DNA of 64,000 bases from Hexactinellida sp. DTS-2022 (GCA_028753945.1 JAPNXP010000005.1:1798001-1862000), one strand, 5' to 3'. Shown: positions 21,625 through 32,939, numbered from the stretch's first letter. Translations and numbers: made by a program. Notes: a model not told the origin generated them from the sequence alone.

Positions 21625-21632
21625 AGTGTATG

Positions 21633-22787
21633 GATCGTACTTTGAGAGATCTGTGCTCTTGCGAACTACCATTTGGTGGCAAGGTTATCGTGTTTGGAGG
21701 TGATTTTCGTCAAATTCTACCTGTTCTTAAACGGGCAAGCAGGGGTGAAGTTGTGTCAGCGTGTCTGAACAGATCGCCTCTCTGGCGTCATGTTAAGGTA
21801 ATGCAATTGACTATTAATATGCGCCTGCAGAAATTATGCTCCCAGGATTGAAATGAGGTCAGTGAGTTCTCTGACTTTCTCCTGAGGGTAGGAGAAGGTA
21901 CAGAGCCAGAGGATGAGAATCAAATGATTCACATTGACAAGAAATTTGTAGTTCCGGGAGATCATGTTTCTGGCTTGGTTTACTCCGTTTATGGTGACAT
22001 TGTGAACAATTATCTTGATCAGAAGTTTATGTGTCAGCAAATCATTGTCTCCAAAGAATGAGACAGCTGATGTGATCAATGATTACGTCATGGGACTGAT
22101 CCCTGGAGATGCTGATACCTTTTTAGTGCTGATTCAGTTGATGATACTCAGGCTGCTATGTATCCGACTGAGTTCCTTAATACACTTAGTCCTAATGGTA
22201 TGACGCCTCATCGACTAATCCTGAAAAGGTTCGCATCTATTATTATATTGCGCAGTCTTGATCCTACTCAGGGTTTGTGTAATGGGACTCGCTTAACTGT
22301 GAGATCTGTTTGCAAAAGGCTGATAGATGCTGAGATTGCCACAGGTGGTCATGTGGGAAATCGAGTATTAATTCCCCGCATACCGCTCCTTATTCCAACG
22401 GATTCCGGCTTTCCGTTTGTTTTGAAGCGAAGGCAGTTTCCAGTGCGTCCTGCTTTCTACATCACTATAAACAAGGGTCAGGGTCAGAGTTTAGAGACTG
22501 TCGGCATTTTCTTACCCTCTCCTGAAGCCATATTCAGCCATGGTCAACTTTATGTGGCTCTGAGTCGAGTTCAGAATCCTAGAGGTTTGAAGATCATGGT
22601 ATGTGGAGGGAAGGAATGTGTCGGCGGTGGGGTGTTGGTTAAGAATGTCGTATATCGGGAGGTTTTGCTAACTCGAGTAGAGAAACCTCTGACATCCTGT
22701 CCGGATCTGATTAGTTCGCATTCGCAGGATGCATCGATCTTATCCTCTCACGGCGTCCCTGTCTTCTCGCCTTTAAGAGAAGCTTGA
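21633..22787 (+). pseudogene. Helitron PIF1-type helicase, motifs III to VI
   Basis: GGKVIVFGGDFRQILPVLKR (21673-21733) is helicase motif III, with the Gln that contacts ATP. A stop at 21851 and shifts near 22040 and 22150 follow. 22158-22787 then carries FPVRPAFYITINKGQGQSLE (motif V, about 22432-22491) and LYVALSRVQNPRGLK (motif VI with its arginine, about 22549-22594). The order and spacing are those of the Helitron C-terminal helicase, which unwinds the strand during rolling-circle transposition. It overlaps the OTU ORF start by four bases (ATGA at 22784). Confidence 0.9.
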
Positions 22788-23600
22788 CGGGTGAGTATAA
22801 TGAGAGAGAGAGTAAAGTGTCTAAGATCTTTGAGTTCATTCATAATGATGTTATTGCGTTAGAGGAGTTACCAGAGTGTATTCTTTCAAGCGATGACATT
22901 TCCCATGGTTCAACTGATAATCTCTTATGTGAGGTTATTAGGTTTCCTAGAGTTATGACTGATGATTCGGGCATCACTTCGGTAAACAAATTTACTCTCG
23001 CGATGCGACTTAATCTAGCCCAATCAATTGGGTTAGGTTCCGAGAAGATATTACCGAATCGGGAAGATCTTTCAATACGTGGAACATCGTTGCGTTATTA
23101 TTCATCACTCGCCACAAAACTGTGATAAATTTGGAATTGGATTCCATTTGTGTCCAGTTTATGGTGATGGTAACTGTCTATACCGAGCTCTATCTCATAT
23201 CATTTTTGGTAACGAGAGGTCGCATCATATTCTTAAACAATGTTTGATCTGTAAGTTTGAGGCTAATCCACAGCATTATTTTAATGTGATGGGCAGATCA
23301 GGCATATTCAGTGAACAGGACCTCCACTGTCATATAGATCGAATTAGATCTCGAAGTGAGTGGGGTACTAACACTGAGTTGAATATGATTGGGACTTTAG
23401 CTCGGATAGACGTGGTGTCAATTGAAGCAACTGATGTTGACCCTAACAATTGGAGTATCCGTCATGTTTATATTCATGAACATTTGGAGCTTCCGTTGTG
23501 ATCCAATCTATGAAGGTCAAAAATTAGGGGTAAATTACTATAGAATTGACCATCAAATTGGTATGGAGCACTTTGATCCATTTTACCAGTAACTCGATAG
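22784..23600 (+). pseudogene. OTU-like cysteine protease domain of the Helitron
   Basis: 22784-23125 is an open, unrecognised linker. 23079-23501 encodes the OTU core: YGDGNCLYRALSHIIFG holds the Asp and catalytic Cys, and after one frameshift near 23500 MEHFDPFY supplies the C-terminal His. OTU domains are deubiquitinase-type cysteine proteases found at the C-terminus of some animal Helitron proteins; their role in transposition is not settled. The frame change between 23125 and 23079 means the domain is not read through from the helicase as the sequence stands, unless spliced. Confidence 0.85.
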
Positions 23601-23639
23601 TTCTACTAATATATTGTGTGTACTACATTTACTTTGCAG

Positions 23640-24104
23640 TACATGACAAGTATTGGTTTGTGAATCAATATGTGCAATCATTCCTGAGATTGGGTGGAGG
23701 GTTCCTTTGAACTTGCTACCGTGTCATTCCAAGTGGTGAATTTGACCATGGTTATATCGGTGATTCTGTATTAGCCTGTGGAGATATAGATCATTGGTAT
23801 CCTGTGATCAAATTCATATGCAGATATGAACTTTGCTTTGATGTTCTCTACTTCGGTAGTATGCTGATAAGTATCGTGGCAAATTCGCATATTAAGTGGT
23901 CGCACTCAATGGCGCATTCTACTTCGGCAGTTTGTCCTTATTGTTCGCTGATCTTCCCCTACTATGGTAAGTAGCCAGTAGTACTCCTGATATTTAAATG
24001 CTATTTTATGGTATTTGTTTATCAGGTTGCTACTTGGTGAAACTGGAGTGGAGTACCTTTCGGGGTACACTTAAAATAGCTTATGCACTATTTCTTAGAG
24101 CATA
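23640..24104 (+). CDS. Possible two-exon ORF downstream of OTU, unknown
   Basis: A TTTGCAG acceptor ends at 23639. After one break near 23709 the frame is open from 23715 to a GTAAGT donor at 23967, then continues in the same frame after a TTTATCAG acceptor ending at 24025 (59-nt intron) to a TAG at 24104. The product includes HGYIGDSVLACGDIDHWYP and a VCPYCSLIF pair of cysteines. I do not recognise it. Matching phase across the intron supports a real spliced gene, possibly a second Helitron ORF or captured host exons. A further exon-like piece, 24183-24230, lies between an ATTTCAG acceptor and a GTACTG donor. Confidence 0.4.
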
Positions 24105-24397
24105 GTCTGACGGTTTGAAGTTGCTGGGTTCCCCTTTGTGAAGGAATTATTGAGTTACTAAAAGTGCAGAATATCATTTCAGGATGCTATTCTTCCTCCC
24201 GAAAAAATGGATCACTACGTTCGGGGAAAGGTACTGAGTGTGTCCCAAGTGCACTCCTCTTGAATTATAGGAGAACCCTGTGGGACTGAACACATAATGA
24301 CACTAAAGTTTGTCGTTTCTATTAGTATTTTTAGCTTTCGGCACATTTACAACTTTTCAGCGTCTTAATGCATTCTATACTGTTTTATGTCATTAGC

Positions 24398-24976
24398 ATG
24401 CCTCAAAATAACAAGAGGAGGGGGAGGGGAAGAGGCAGGGGCCGGGGCCAAACACAAAAAGCCCGGCGAGCTATCCCGGAATTAGCCGGGATACTCGCCG
24501 GGCTTACGAAGGCAGCCCTATTAATGGTAAGTTTACATAAATGTGATACACATCTTCAAGTGGTTATTTAGTTTGATTTATAGGCTGAGATAGAACAGAC
24601 ATTTATGTGAGTAAAGTATTTTTGATGTTCTCTATATGTTAAGTTTATGGTATTTTTGTCTGATAATATAGAAAAAGTCACAGCATCAGACAGCGACAAA
24701 TGTTAGTTAGGTGTGGGTTATGATTTGTCAGTCTATATATATATATATTTGTAAATATTATAGAGACCAGCCACCGCCACCGCCACCACCACCGGAAACA
24801 CCGCCGCCACCACCGGATCCGGAAACAGGACCGGGACAGAGGCAGGGGAGGAAAATCCCTTCCCCCAGAAGGGGAGAGGGGGAAAAAAAGTGAGTATAAT
24901 TAAATAGATTAAGTGTTTCATATACTATAATCGGTTTCAAAAAGTTTATTATTCGTGTAGAAGAGATCCCCACTAG
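24398..24976 (+). CDS. Possible five-exon small protein, RG-rich then Pro-rich
   Basis: Start ATG at 24398. Exon-like segments 24398-24526, 24584-24606, 24672-24701 and 24764-24889, then a stop a few codons into a segment beginning at 24961. They are separated by GT...AG gaps of 57, 65, 62 and 71 nt (donors GTAAGT, GTGAGT, GTTAGT, GTGAGT; acceptors all TAG). The frame stays open across all joins. The roughly 110-residue product starts with Arg-Gly repeats (RRGRGRGRGRGQ), then has a polyproline run and a basic tail. Such composition suggests nucleic-acid binding, but the function is unknown. It lies in the 3' part of the Helitron, where captured host gene pieces are often found. Confidence 0.4.
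24457..24507. repeat. G+C-rich stem-loop
   Basis: AAGCCCGGCGAG pairs with CTCGCCGGGCTT with a small offset, and an inner pair ATCCCGG/CCGGGAT lies between. It is within the first exon-like segment of the RG-rich ORF. Whether it is a regulatory structure or incidental is not clear. Confidence 0.6.
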
Positions 24977-25059
24977 GGGAAGAAGAGAGGGGGGGGGAAG
25001 AGGTGGCCTCTCCTCTTCCCGTAACTGCCCCATGGGGGGCAAGGAAGAAAGTCAGTTTA

Positions 25060-25890
25060 GTATACTTTTATATAAATAAATCTAAATTAGCATACTATTC
25101 TAATATTAGACAATACTAATCATATATGTGATATAATTTCCTGCTAATTTATACACATTTCTTTATAGAATAAGGTATCACTCACTATAAGTTAGATTTT
25201 TAATATAAGAATGTCCATAGTATTTCAATTTTTGATATATCTTTCCTAATTAGAAACGAAAGACTACGGATTAGGTAAGTATGATAAGTCTTCAGCTTTA
25301 CTAGATCCATTATGTCATATTGTGGTTTGTTATAGATTCGTCAATATTAGAAGGAGAAGGAGGAGGTGGTGGTGGTATAGAGTATTAAATTATAGTACGT
25401 GATTTGTTTGCCTATATATTTTCCTGGGGATAATGGGGGCAACAGCTTTAAAAAAAAAACTAGCAGCTAATTATGGATAATAACATAGCGAATGCATTCA
25501 ACTCTTTGTTAAGGTATAACTATCAAATTGGAATGCTAATTAATATATTAGTTGTATGAAAACCAACAGTCAGTACATCGATAATTCAGATATGAGAAAG
25601 AAGAAAGTAATTCAAATTTGTATTCTGTACACTATTTATATAGATTAGTTACTAATTTCTTATTGTGTTGTTGTGGAAAAAGTAGATACATTTGTTTTAT
25701 ATGACTATATTATGATATTAAGGGGATAATTATATCACCGGCTAGAAAAATGAAGATTGTAAATGTTACTAAGAGACCGCTACGGGATCGGGGAAATAAC
25801 ATAAATGAATTGAGGGACGAAGTCCGAAAGGGTTGTGAGAAATAATAATTACATATACGCCTCACGGCACGAAGTGATGAGAGCATCCAC
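25060..25890. other. AT-rich 3' region of the large Helitron
   Basis: No ORF or repeat that I can support, up to the terminal hairpin near 25897. Confidence 0.4.
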
Positions 25891-25962
25891 ATAACAACCG
25901 CAAAGCGGTTGTTGTGTGCATGTGTTCTGTCGCGAAGCGACCTAGCGAGCGAAGCGCGCTAG

Positions 25963-26450
25963 TGTATTGTATACCTTGAAATGTCAGTCCAGAGATAATA
26001 TCTGTACTTAGAAAGAAGCAATAATGTTGGCATTAATACTGTAGCATGTTAACATAGTAATCTAGGGACTGAACTACTTTTTCAGAATTACAATACAAAC
26101 ATTCATAATACCAGCCCTTCCAAAGGGTTCGGATAATTGAGGTCTCGCAATACATAGACTATGTATTCATTGTATAGGGATAAGAACTGGGACCAGTGGG
26201 CATGTTCGGTTAATCGAGATTTCTAGAAGGCTAGAAGGCCAGGGAATTAAAATTAATGATATGCTTGATTTTCCGAGAAATATGAATAATTGATTTTGAA
26301 TGAACTCAAATTTTATAATAGCAATTCAATTGATATTTGGGTAGTGAATATAGTTTGTATATTACGTCGAAATAACTACGAATGAAATAGGTTTCGCCCT
26401 TCTAAAGAGTAAAATTAACAATAAATCAATAAATTTTGATTTTGATTGTG
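25963..26450. other. Gene-free spacer
   Basis: AT-rich. Nothing recognised between the Helitron end and the pogo-like MITE. Confidence 0.5.
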
Positions 26451-26552
26451 CAGTCGACTCCACTTAATAGAGCCACTGGTTAATAAATTTCTTCGCTTAA
26501 TCGGGTCAAAGTTATCTGGTCCCGAGGTAACTCTATTAAGCGGGGTCGACTG
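26451..26552. mobile_element. 102-bp pogo-like MITE
   Basis: CAGTCGACTCCACTTAATAG and its near-complement, same subfamily as 12607-12766. TA is kept on the right only. Confidence 0.75.
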
Positions 26553-26700
26553 TATTAAAAAAAACTATTACTGAAAACTATCCCCTTTTTACTATCCCTG
26601 TAATAAGAAGGCCTAAAATTTTCGCGTGCAAGCTAAACTCGAGCAAATTGCAACAGAACAATGTGAAATTGAAAGATCGGCAAACAGTGTTGCAGACAGG

Positions 26701-26861
26701 CTTGGGGCTGATTACGATTACAACATTCCTGTAATCGTAATCACTCACTAGTAATCAGCCCCAAACTAAGCTTGGGGTTGATTACGATTACAATCTAAAT
26801 CGATTGTAATCGATTACAACATTTCCTGTAATCGTAACCACTCACTAGTAATCAGCCCCAG
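26701..26861. repeat. Two tandem copies of a palindromic MITE
   Basis: 26701-26765 and 26771-26861 both begin CTTGGGG(C/T)TGATTACG and end ACTAGTAATCAGCCCCA. The two ends of each copy are complementary, and inside are GATTACGATTACAA and its complement. The second copy has an extra ATCGATTGTAATCGAT. Confidence 0.75.
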
Positions 26862-27135
26862 GTCTGGTTGCAGATGGAGAGAAGGGTTTAATGTTATGTA
26901 AGTATTGAACGGTTTAATATTATTTGTACATGAAGCATATACAATTGAAATAATTTGTAGAAGAATTTATTGAATCTACATACCATGGTAACATTATTGA
27001 CAGTGGTATGTATTATATTGTATAGGTAGCCACTATTAAATAATATAATATAATAGAATGACCTAATATGTACTGAAAATATGCATGGTAGGATTATTAA
27101 ATTAGCTTACAATGCTATTATACCTCAAACATGTA

Positions 27136-27637
27136 CAGTCAGTTCTCTCTAATAGTCCACTTCTCTATTTGTTCCCCTTAATTAGTTGTTGAACTATATC
27201 CAGAATTATATAGTTATACGTTCTTGTTTCCTCACACAGTTTTAGTAACAATCCACTTTTGAATACTCTAATTCATTACTGGTCCACTTCTATAATTGTT
27301 TAATATTGTTATCGTGTTGATATTGATTTAGTTATTGTATATGCGAAATTATTTCTATACAACTATGTTATTTAAGCTAATGCCCACATGGGACCCCTTA
27401 GGCCTTAACTCAGGTGGATTGGTTCATTACGTATTACTTACGTACAGTTTATACTCCCTAATAGTCTCTTTACGTATATCCTCGATTATATTTGCTTGTA
27501 CTAATACTTTAATTACCGTATGTTAGTATATTATGTTAATTGATGTCACATAAGGCTAATTTCTTTATAGTCCATGTTCTCTATTAGTCCACCTGGGTCC
27601 TTTTTACCAATGGTGGACTATTAGAGAATATATACTG
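27136..27637. mobile_element. Terminal-inverted-repeat element, unclassified
   Basis: CAGTCAGTTCTCTCTAATAG at the left after TA, and CTATTAGAGAATATATACTG at the right. TTCTCTCTAATAGTCCAC recurs with variation inside (27190-27300). No coding region. CAGT ends suggest a pogo-like affinity. Confidence 0.55.
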
Positions 27638-27854
27638 AATACAATACAGTTATTATTATCTATTTTGATTTTCTTCTAAAAGAACTACGGAAAATGAAAT
27701 ATAATTTCAAATTGGGTTTTAGTAGAGAAAAAATAAACGAGAACTGGATAGAAAAAAAAATCAATTGCCGAAGGTTGTTCACAAATTTAGTGTAACAGTG
27801 CGAACTAAAGAGTGATAATGCATCAACTTGAAAACAAAACTCACTTCCTGAGTT

Positions 27855-28347
27855 AACCAATGGTAATCAAGCTGCCGATACTGTGAAAACCTTCGTTCCA
27901 ATGGATCACTTTGAAAACGACCAGTAAATACGCAACACATTATTTTTGTACCTAATATTGTACTAGTTTCAACATTGTACTTCGGGTGGACTGCCTAGTA
28001 TGGTTCTTATGTTCCTTGCGATCCTTCATATCTGCCTCATGTAAACAATTAGTGTATGTATATTTCTTGTTGAGGCAGATAAATGGATTAAATTAAATAA
28101 ATAAAAAAAACCAATGGTAATCAAGCTGCCGATACTGTGAAAACCTTCGTTCCAATGGATCACTTTGAAATCGACCAGTAAAAACGCAACCATATCCTTC
28201 ATTAAGCAATTCAAGAGACAGTTCAGATATGGCATAATTCGTCTGTATTAATGCTTTGAATGTTTGTTGTGATAAAGCCAACTTTTTTGAGTCTAGCCAT
28301 GCATCCAGCCAATTACTAAAAGAACAGAGATTCAGTTTTGCAATCAT
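27855..28347 (-). pseudogene. P-like transposase fragment (FQSDPLE block)
   Basis: Minus-strand ORF 28347-28093 reads FSNWLDAWLDSKKLALSQQT, then ends in GRFQSDPLERRFSQYRQL. The FQSDPLE...F..YRQ block with its conserved acids is typical of the C-terminal third of THAP9/P-type transposases. The N-terminus and end are missing. An 82-bp part of it (28109-28190) is repeated at 27855-27936, a local duplication inside the fragment. The family resembles but is not the same copy as the THAP relic at 38848, which keeps a parallel HNDALEHQFGLYQQMSG block. Confidence 0.65.
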
Positions 28348-28850
28348 TTGAAACTAAAGCGCTTCCTCGACTTAAAGGGCGAAACTTCAATTTATAATTG
28401 ACACGAAGCCACCAACCCCGAATTAAGTTAAAAAACAGCAATAGTCTCTTCTTCAGGGAGGTATAAACGAATACCTGCTATAGTCGTCTTGTGGATAAGT
28501 GCAAGAACTAAAGCAACATATTGCGCGTTATTTCCTGGGTGTAGTACTCAAGAGTTCATTATATTTCCAGCACGGAGTTTATTATATTTGCAGCACGGAG
28601 GCGTGCAGATAAAATTAGGTCTCTTTCATGAATAGTGTGTAGATGAGACCACCGAACAAATCCCAGAGGAAAAGAAAGTTGAAATTTACAGAAACAAATT
28701 CAAAACCTGGAATCAAAAAAAACTTTTTGACACTAGGTTATTTCTGATGTTCTTGATGAGGTGGTGACAAGTATCAAATAGAAGATAAATATTCTGATGA
28801 GATAGGAAAGGGTGGTAATCTTGTAATTCTTGTCTTGATATTTGAAACTA
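28348..28850. other. Gene-free stretch with a weak Transib-like word
   Basis: GACACGAAGCCACC near 28401 recalls the inner part of the 17294 terminus (GACACGAAGCAGCC), but no heptamer or partner is present. Two copies of AGCACGGAG(T/G) near 28570-28600. No gene. Confidence 0.35.
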
Positions 28851-29310
28851 CAGTGTACTCCGCTTAATTGGGACACCGGTTAATTGCAGGGCCGGCGACA
28901 GAAATTATGGGCCCCCTGCTACGATTTCTGGCCGGGCCCCTCCACATCCTCCGACCACGATTGAATTTTTAGAATTCCCGAAACATTAGACAAAATAAAT
29001 TGCAACTCGAAACAAATTCCCAATTAGACGAAAATTTCACTAAAGATAGAACAAAGATATTATTATTGTAAAATAATATAATAGGTCAAGTAAATGAAAT
29101 TTTTGTTAAAAAAATATAGGATTTCTCAATGAGTCAAGCTTAGTAAACTAATAATATGCATGGGCAGCGCGGCCGCACCCCACACGGGTGATTCACCCGC
29201 GGGCCCCTCAACCGATTACAAAGAATTTATGTAAGGGTCCGGGGGCTTCCAAAAAAGGTGGGCCCCTAAAAGGTCGATCACCCGGGGGCCCCAAAAGCTT
29301 CGCCGCCTCT
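28851..29310. mobile_element. pogo-like left end broken by a hAT-like insertion
   Basis: CAGTGTACTCCGCTTAATTG at 28852 equals the left end of the MITE at 35318. It is cut at 28887 by CAGGGCCGGCGACAG, a hAT-like terminus. The likely other end is the complement of CAGAGGCGGCGAAGC at about 29298-29312. GGGCCCC words abound between. The target duplication is not exact, so the boundaries are tentative. Confidence 0.45.
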
Positions 29311-29354
29311 GTAATGGTTTCAACCAATGAAATACAATTAGTAACAATATATTC

Positions 29355-29445
29355 AGGGGCGTAGGAATGGGGGGGGGGCGGGGGGGCCGTGGTCCCCCCA
29401 ACATCAAACACTGGGAGGCCTGCCCCCCCCCCCCCCCCCCCCAAA
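29355..29445. repeat. Poly-G/poly-C hAT remnant
   Basis: CAGGGGCGTAGGAATGG followed by long G runs, then an 18-base C run at 29424-29441. The first word is a hAT-like terminus. Homopolymers make the exact length unreliable. Confidence 0.5.
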
Positions 29446-29703
29446 TGAATTTACTATATATCATAAAGATTTTATCTGCATATGCATATCGGGTATATAT
29501 GATGCAATTATTTTGAATTATTGAATACCTCTATTTACTGATCCATATATAATGAAGCCACTGACTTGTTAATAGTTAAAATCTATTTACTCCTCCACGA
29601 TTATCTACACTGATTACTATTATTCTCAGCAATACCAGATATTGTGCATGAACTCTCCAGATATTGGTATGTAGGTTATTTGTCTAAGATGAAGTTTCAT
29701 ATT

Positions 29704-30512
29704 GGTTCATGGCCTACTTAATATACGGCTATATATGTTCCCGAGAAGGCCAAGAAAGAAGAAGGCCAGTTTCTAATTTTCATTTTAGGATAAACTATGC
29801 CTCCTATTGTTGTTATTTGGGTTGTATGTGGGGTAATCAACCATTGCGAGTCCAATGGAACCACTTTTGAGAATCTCAGATTTGTGGTTAAGCTGTTTAG
29901 GCGCAATTTAATGATGACACCACAAATATACAAAAATATAAAATTTGAGTATAAAGAACTGCGAGAAAATGAAAATAATTTGCTAATATACTTCGAATAC
30001 ATTTTCCGGATATATATTGATAATGAATATATATAAACCAGCAATTATATACGTTTTATGTACGAAAATAGTAAGTTTTAATTCGGATACTACTTGTATT
30101 TTAGCATGTGGTTGCTTTATAATTTTTCATTTTTTTTAGAATGTCGCCATTTTGTGATTTAGTAGCCTTTGGGGTATGAAATATATCCCTATATTAGTAT
30201 TCCTATTATAAAATTATTAGAAAGTAGGAAGAAACTGAAATTAATGATATTTGAAAAAAATTCATTTTACCATAAATTGTTACCGTCATCATTAAATTGC
30301 GCCTAAACAGCTTAACCACAAATCTGAGATTCTCAAAAGTGGTTCCATTGGACGCGCAATGGTTGATTACCACATATACAACCCAAATAACAACAATAGG
30401 ATTATAGGAGGCATAGTTTATCCTAAAATGAAAATTAGAAACTGGCCTTCTTCTTTCTTGGCCTTCTCGGGAACATATATAGCCGTATATTAAGTAGGCC
30501 ATGATTGGTTAC
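29704..30512. repeat. Fold-back repeat with about 220-bp arms
   Basis: 29704-29925 and 30287-30511 are inverted copies (GGCCTACTTAATATACGG outermost, then GGCCAAGAAAGAAGAAGGCC-like sequence and a CTCAGATTTGTGGTTAAGC block), with about 360 bp between. The ORFs seen in both arms are the same sequence read twice and are not genes. Confidence 0.85.
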
Positions 30513-30554
30513 AGAAAGAACCATTATATATTCAACATAAGGTATATACTCTAA

Positions 30555-30812
30555 TAGTAGCCCTATTCGAATAATCACCTAACTCCAATAATAGCCCCCC
30601 CCCCCACAAAAGAAATTAGAAAATACAAATTTACTACCGGTACAATGAGTAATTTTTTTATCGAATATTAGTCGCAATACGATTATCAACCGACTATACT
30701 AAATAAAATGTATCAACATGTGATATTCACGAAAAGTCACAAAAATTATTGGTCAGAAAACGGCCTAAAAACAATAATAGCCAAGGCTACTATTCGAATA
30801 AATACGGTAGTT
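30555..30812. mobile_element. Short inverted-repeat element
   Basis: TATACTCTAATAGTAGCCCTATTCG at the left (30545-) faces CTACTATTCGAATAAATACG at the right (30789-). The same TACCGTATTTACTCTAATAG word stands at 36319. Interior contains a 13-C run. Superfamily not determined. Confidence 0.5.
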
Positions 30813-30889
30813 AGGGTCCATTTGAGGAATCGAAAGGAGTTTTCAAAAACCAAATCTTAATAAAGTAATATCAGACAAATTTTCAATGA

Positions 30890-31902
30890 TGTGACAAGAA
30901 ATGATCCTTCAGCATGTGATATATCTTTTCCACAATGCGAATCGTCTATGTATCGTGCAAGAAGAAAACTACAACCCATCATCCCTCAGACAGCTTCCGA
31001 ATTCTGTGATTTGTTACCGACAACAACTTTTGGAGACTATTACAAATTCTCTGTAAGGTGCGGGAATGATATTGGAGTTGTTTTTTTACTCAGATCAAAT
31101 GAGCACTTTGCTGTCAGAAATTACTAACATCCAGTTCGATGTAATGTTTTTCACGGTACAGTGGAACCTCCACAAACGGGGCCTGTGGAAACGGGGATCC
31201 TCTTGAAAATTGTGTTTAAAAAACTTCTGCAAATTCCTAGTACCACATAAATGAACCTCCACAAACGGGGAATCGGCACAAATGGGGAATCGGGGTGGCT
31301 AAGACCTTGCGTCCCTGGCACCCCGTTTGTGGAGGTTCCACTGTACCATATTCAGTTCTTTCAGCTTGGACTATATTCGTAGCGGTGGGGAAACATTCTC
31401 TACCTGCAATTCACTGTTTGATGACTGCAAAGAGTCAAGATGTATACCAAGCAATATTGGAAAATAAGAGTATAAGACTACCCTATTAAAATCTTTAGCA
31501 TCGATGTCAGACTTGGAACCAGCAGTTCGAAATGCCATTAAAGAAGTATTTCCTCATATTAAAGTGACGGTTGTTGGTTCCATTTACTCAGCGTGTTTGG
31601 ATGAAGACACAAAAGCTAGCACTTAGCCAAGGTTTTAGAAATAACCACGAGATAACAAAATATATTAAACAACTGATGACGATCCCCTTTTTGTCTCATC
31701 ACTATTTAACCCTAGCTTTAGTTCCTTCATATTCCTACATTAGAACAACAGATATGGTAAAGGTCGAAAAAATACTTTCAAAACACTGGTTAAGTCAAAT
31801 TAAACCAGAGGAACTTTCAATCTACGAAATAAATTTTACAACGAATAACTCAGCAGAGAGTTATCATTCAAAAGTTTTAAAACTAAAATCAATTATAAAG
31901 AC
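30890..31902 (+). pseudogene. Phantom-type Mutator transposase, decayed copy
   Basis: Parallel to the transposase at 48220-48940: FCDLLPTTTFGDYYKF here against FSEVLPTTTFAVNLKD there, then PAIHCLMTAKSQDVYQ against PAIHCLLTNKDEELYV, and IKYIKQLMTIPFLSHHY-like sequence near 31650. These blocks span the MULE catalytic domain. The copy has lost its FLYWCH N-terminus and has stops at 31127 and 31489. The pogo-like MITE at 31159-31343 sits in its middle, and another breaks its 3' end near 31905. Removing the first MITE rejoins the frame. Confidence 0.75.
31159..31343. mobile_element. pogo-like MITE in the Mutator relic
   Basis: CAGTGGAACCTCCACAAACG and exact complement, TA on both sides (31157-31158, 31344-31345). 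185 bp with inner copies of CACAAACGGGG. Confidence 0.9.
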
Positions 31903-31904
31903 TG

Positions 31905-32363
31905 GTCATCTCTTGTCCCAATTAAGCGGCGATCCCAATTAACCGAAAATTATGTAAAGTAGTGATCTACCTACGATTTGCAACAATTTCACTTTTAAAC
32001 CTGTTACAACAATTTCTCCAATGCCTGCGGACCCTTGATTCTACTCAAACCCATTTATGAGCCTTAATATTATGTGGATCGTTTGAAACTATCCCTGAAC
32101 CACAAGGTCATGATCTCGGGTAAATTTCGATTTTCGGAATTCAATAAGAAAATTAACCCTATTTAGATATTTTGTTGTGCCTTAATCAGAATTAGCTAAG
32201 ATTATTAGAATTTGTTCTGATCAATATGAATTTTCTATTGAGCGAGCACTAGTTTGTCCCGATTAAGCGGAGTTTGTCCCGATTAACCGAAAATATTTAG
32301 GATTAGGTGCTATGGAAAGAATTAGGTTCTTGGTGGGTTGTCCCAATTGACCGGATTACACTG
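31905..32363. mobile_element. pogo-like MITE, left end truncated
   Basis: Matches 35365-35852 (CTTGTCCCAATTAAGCGG, then GTTACAACAATT and TGCGGACCCTTGATTCT) and ends GGATTACACTG before TA (32364-32365). The left terminal repeat is missing. Confidence 0.75.
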
Positions 32364-32365
32364 TA

Positions 32366-32690
32366 ATTGCCGAATTTGATTCATTTCTTGAGAATTACAT
32401 AATGCAATATGGAAACTGTGGCACTGGGAATTATCCTATCTCTCTAAAACCATATGTGATTACTCATCATACTAATGTCGAAGAAGTTTAAGGAATCAAT
32501 TTTGAATGACCTTAGACATGCTCGATATTTTAATTCATGTGTTGACTCTACACAAGATATGTTGCATATCGACCTAATGATAGTTATAATCCGATTGGTC
32601 TCTTCAAATGATGGCCTTCCCATCGAACGATTCACAGTGGTCGAAAATGTCAAATCACGAGAAATCGATATTTATAAAACGTTCTAGAAA
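32366..32690 (+). pseudogene. hAT transposase fragment (TTF/DUF4371 type)
   Basis: Begins with FDSFLENYIMQYGN in one frame, then 32475-32687 reads DLRHARYFNSCVDSTQDMLHIDLM followed by GLPIERFTVVE. The DSTxDxxHxDQ-like block with a following Arg-Phe is the catalytic core start of ZMYM-like hAT transposases. A frame change near 32475 and loss of everything after 32690 make it a relic. Confidence 0.65.
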
Positions 32691-32939
32691 TAGTCTATAC
32701 AATATATTATTCTTGTATACTTTATCAGTCATATGGTGTCGATTGAACATATCAAAATTTTTGTATGGCTTCAATGTTTCGAATTATGGCGTTATTTATG
32801 ATGTTGTCAAAAACACTAATGACGTTTTATACTGATGAAACCGATTTCACAATAGAATAAAACAACCAATCTAACACCCATAGTATATAACCCTAAATAC
32901 AGTTTATGGCTGATCAAAAATGATGATATAGTGAACGCA

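Larger units (their letters stand above)
13795..25962 (+). mobile_element. 12 kb Helitron with Rep, helicase and OTU regions
   Basis: The left end TCTATACTATTAAAACAC follows an A (a duplicate left end lies 45 bp upstream at 13750). The right end has the hairpin AACCGCAAAGCGGTT near 25897-25911 and closes GCGAAGCGCGCTAG before a T. These ends equal those of the small copies at 722 and 36404. Between them lie the relics of a Rep/helicase protein, an OTU-type domain and short spliced ORFs, all on the plus strand. Three other transposons interrupt it (17294-18658, 18949-19402, 20616-21624). It is inactive because of stops, frameshifts and loss of the tyrosine motif. Confidence 0.9.

Noticed and set aside
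24733-25042. Minus-strand glycine/proline-rich ORFs
   Set aside because: They are antisense shadows of the Pro-rich exon and polypurine stretches of the plus-strand candidate gene.
28795-28815. CTGATGAGATAGGAAAGG as a second hammerhead
   Set aside because: The core word is there, but no stem II pairing, no GAAA in the right place and no partner strand for stems I or III.
29718-30502. Matching ORFs VVIWVV...NLRFVVKLFRRNL in both arms
   Set aside because: They are the two arms of a fold-back repeat. No start, motif or splice context.
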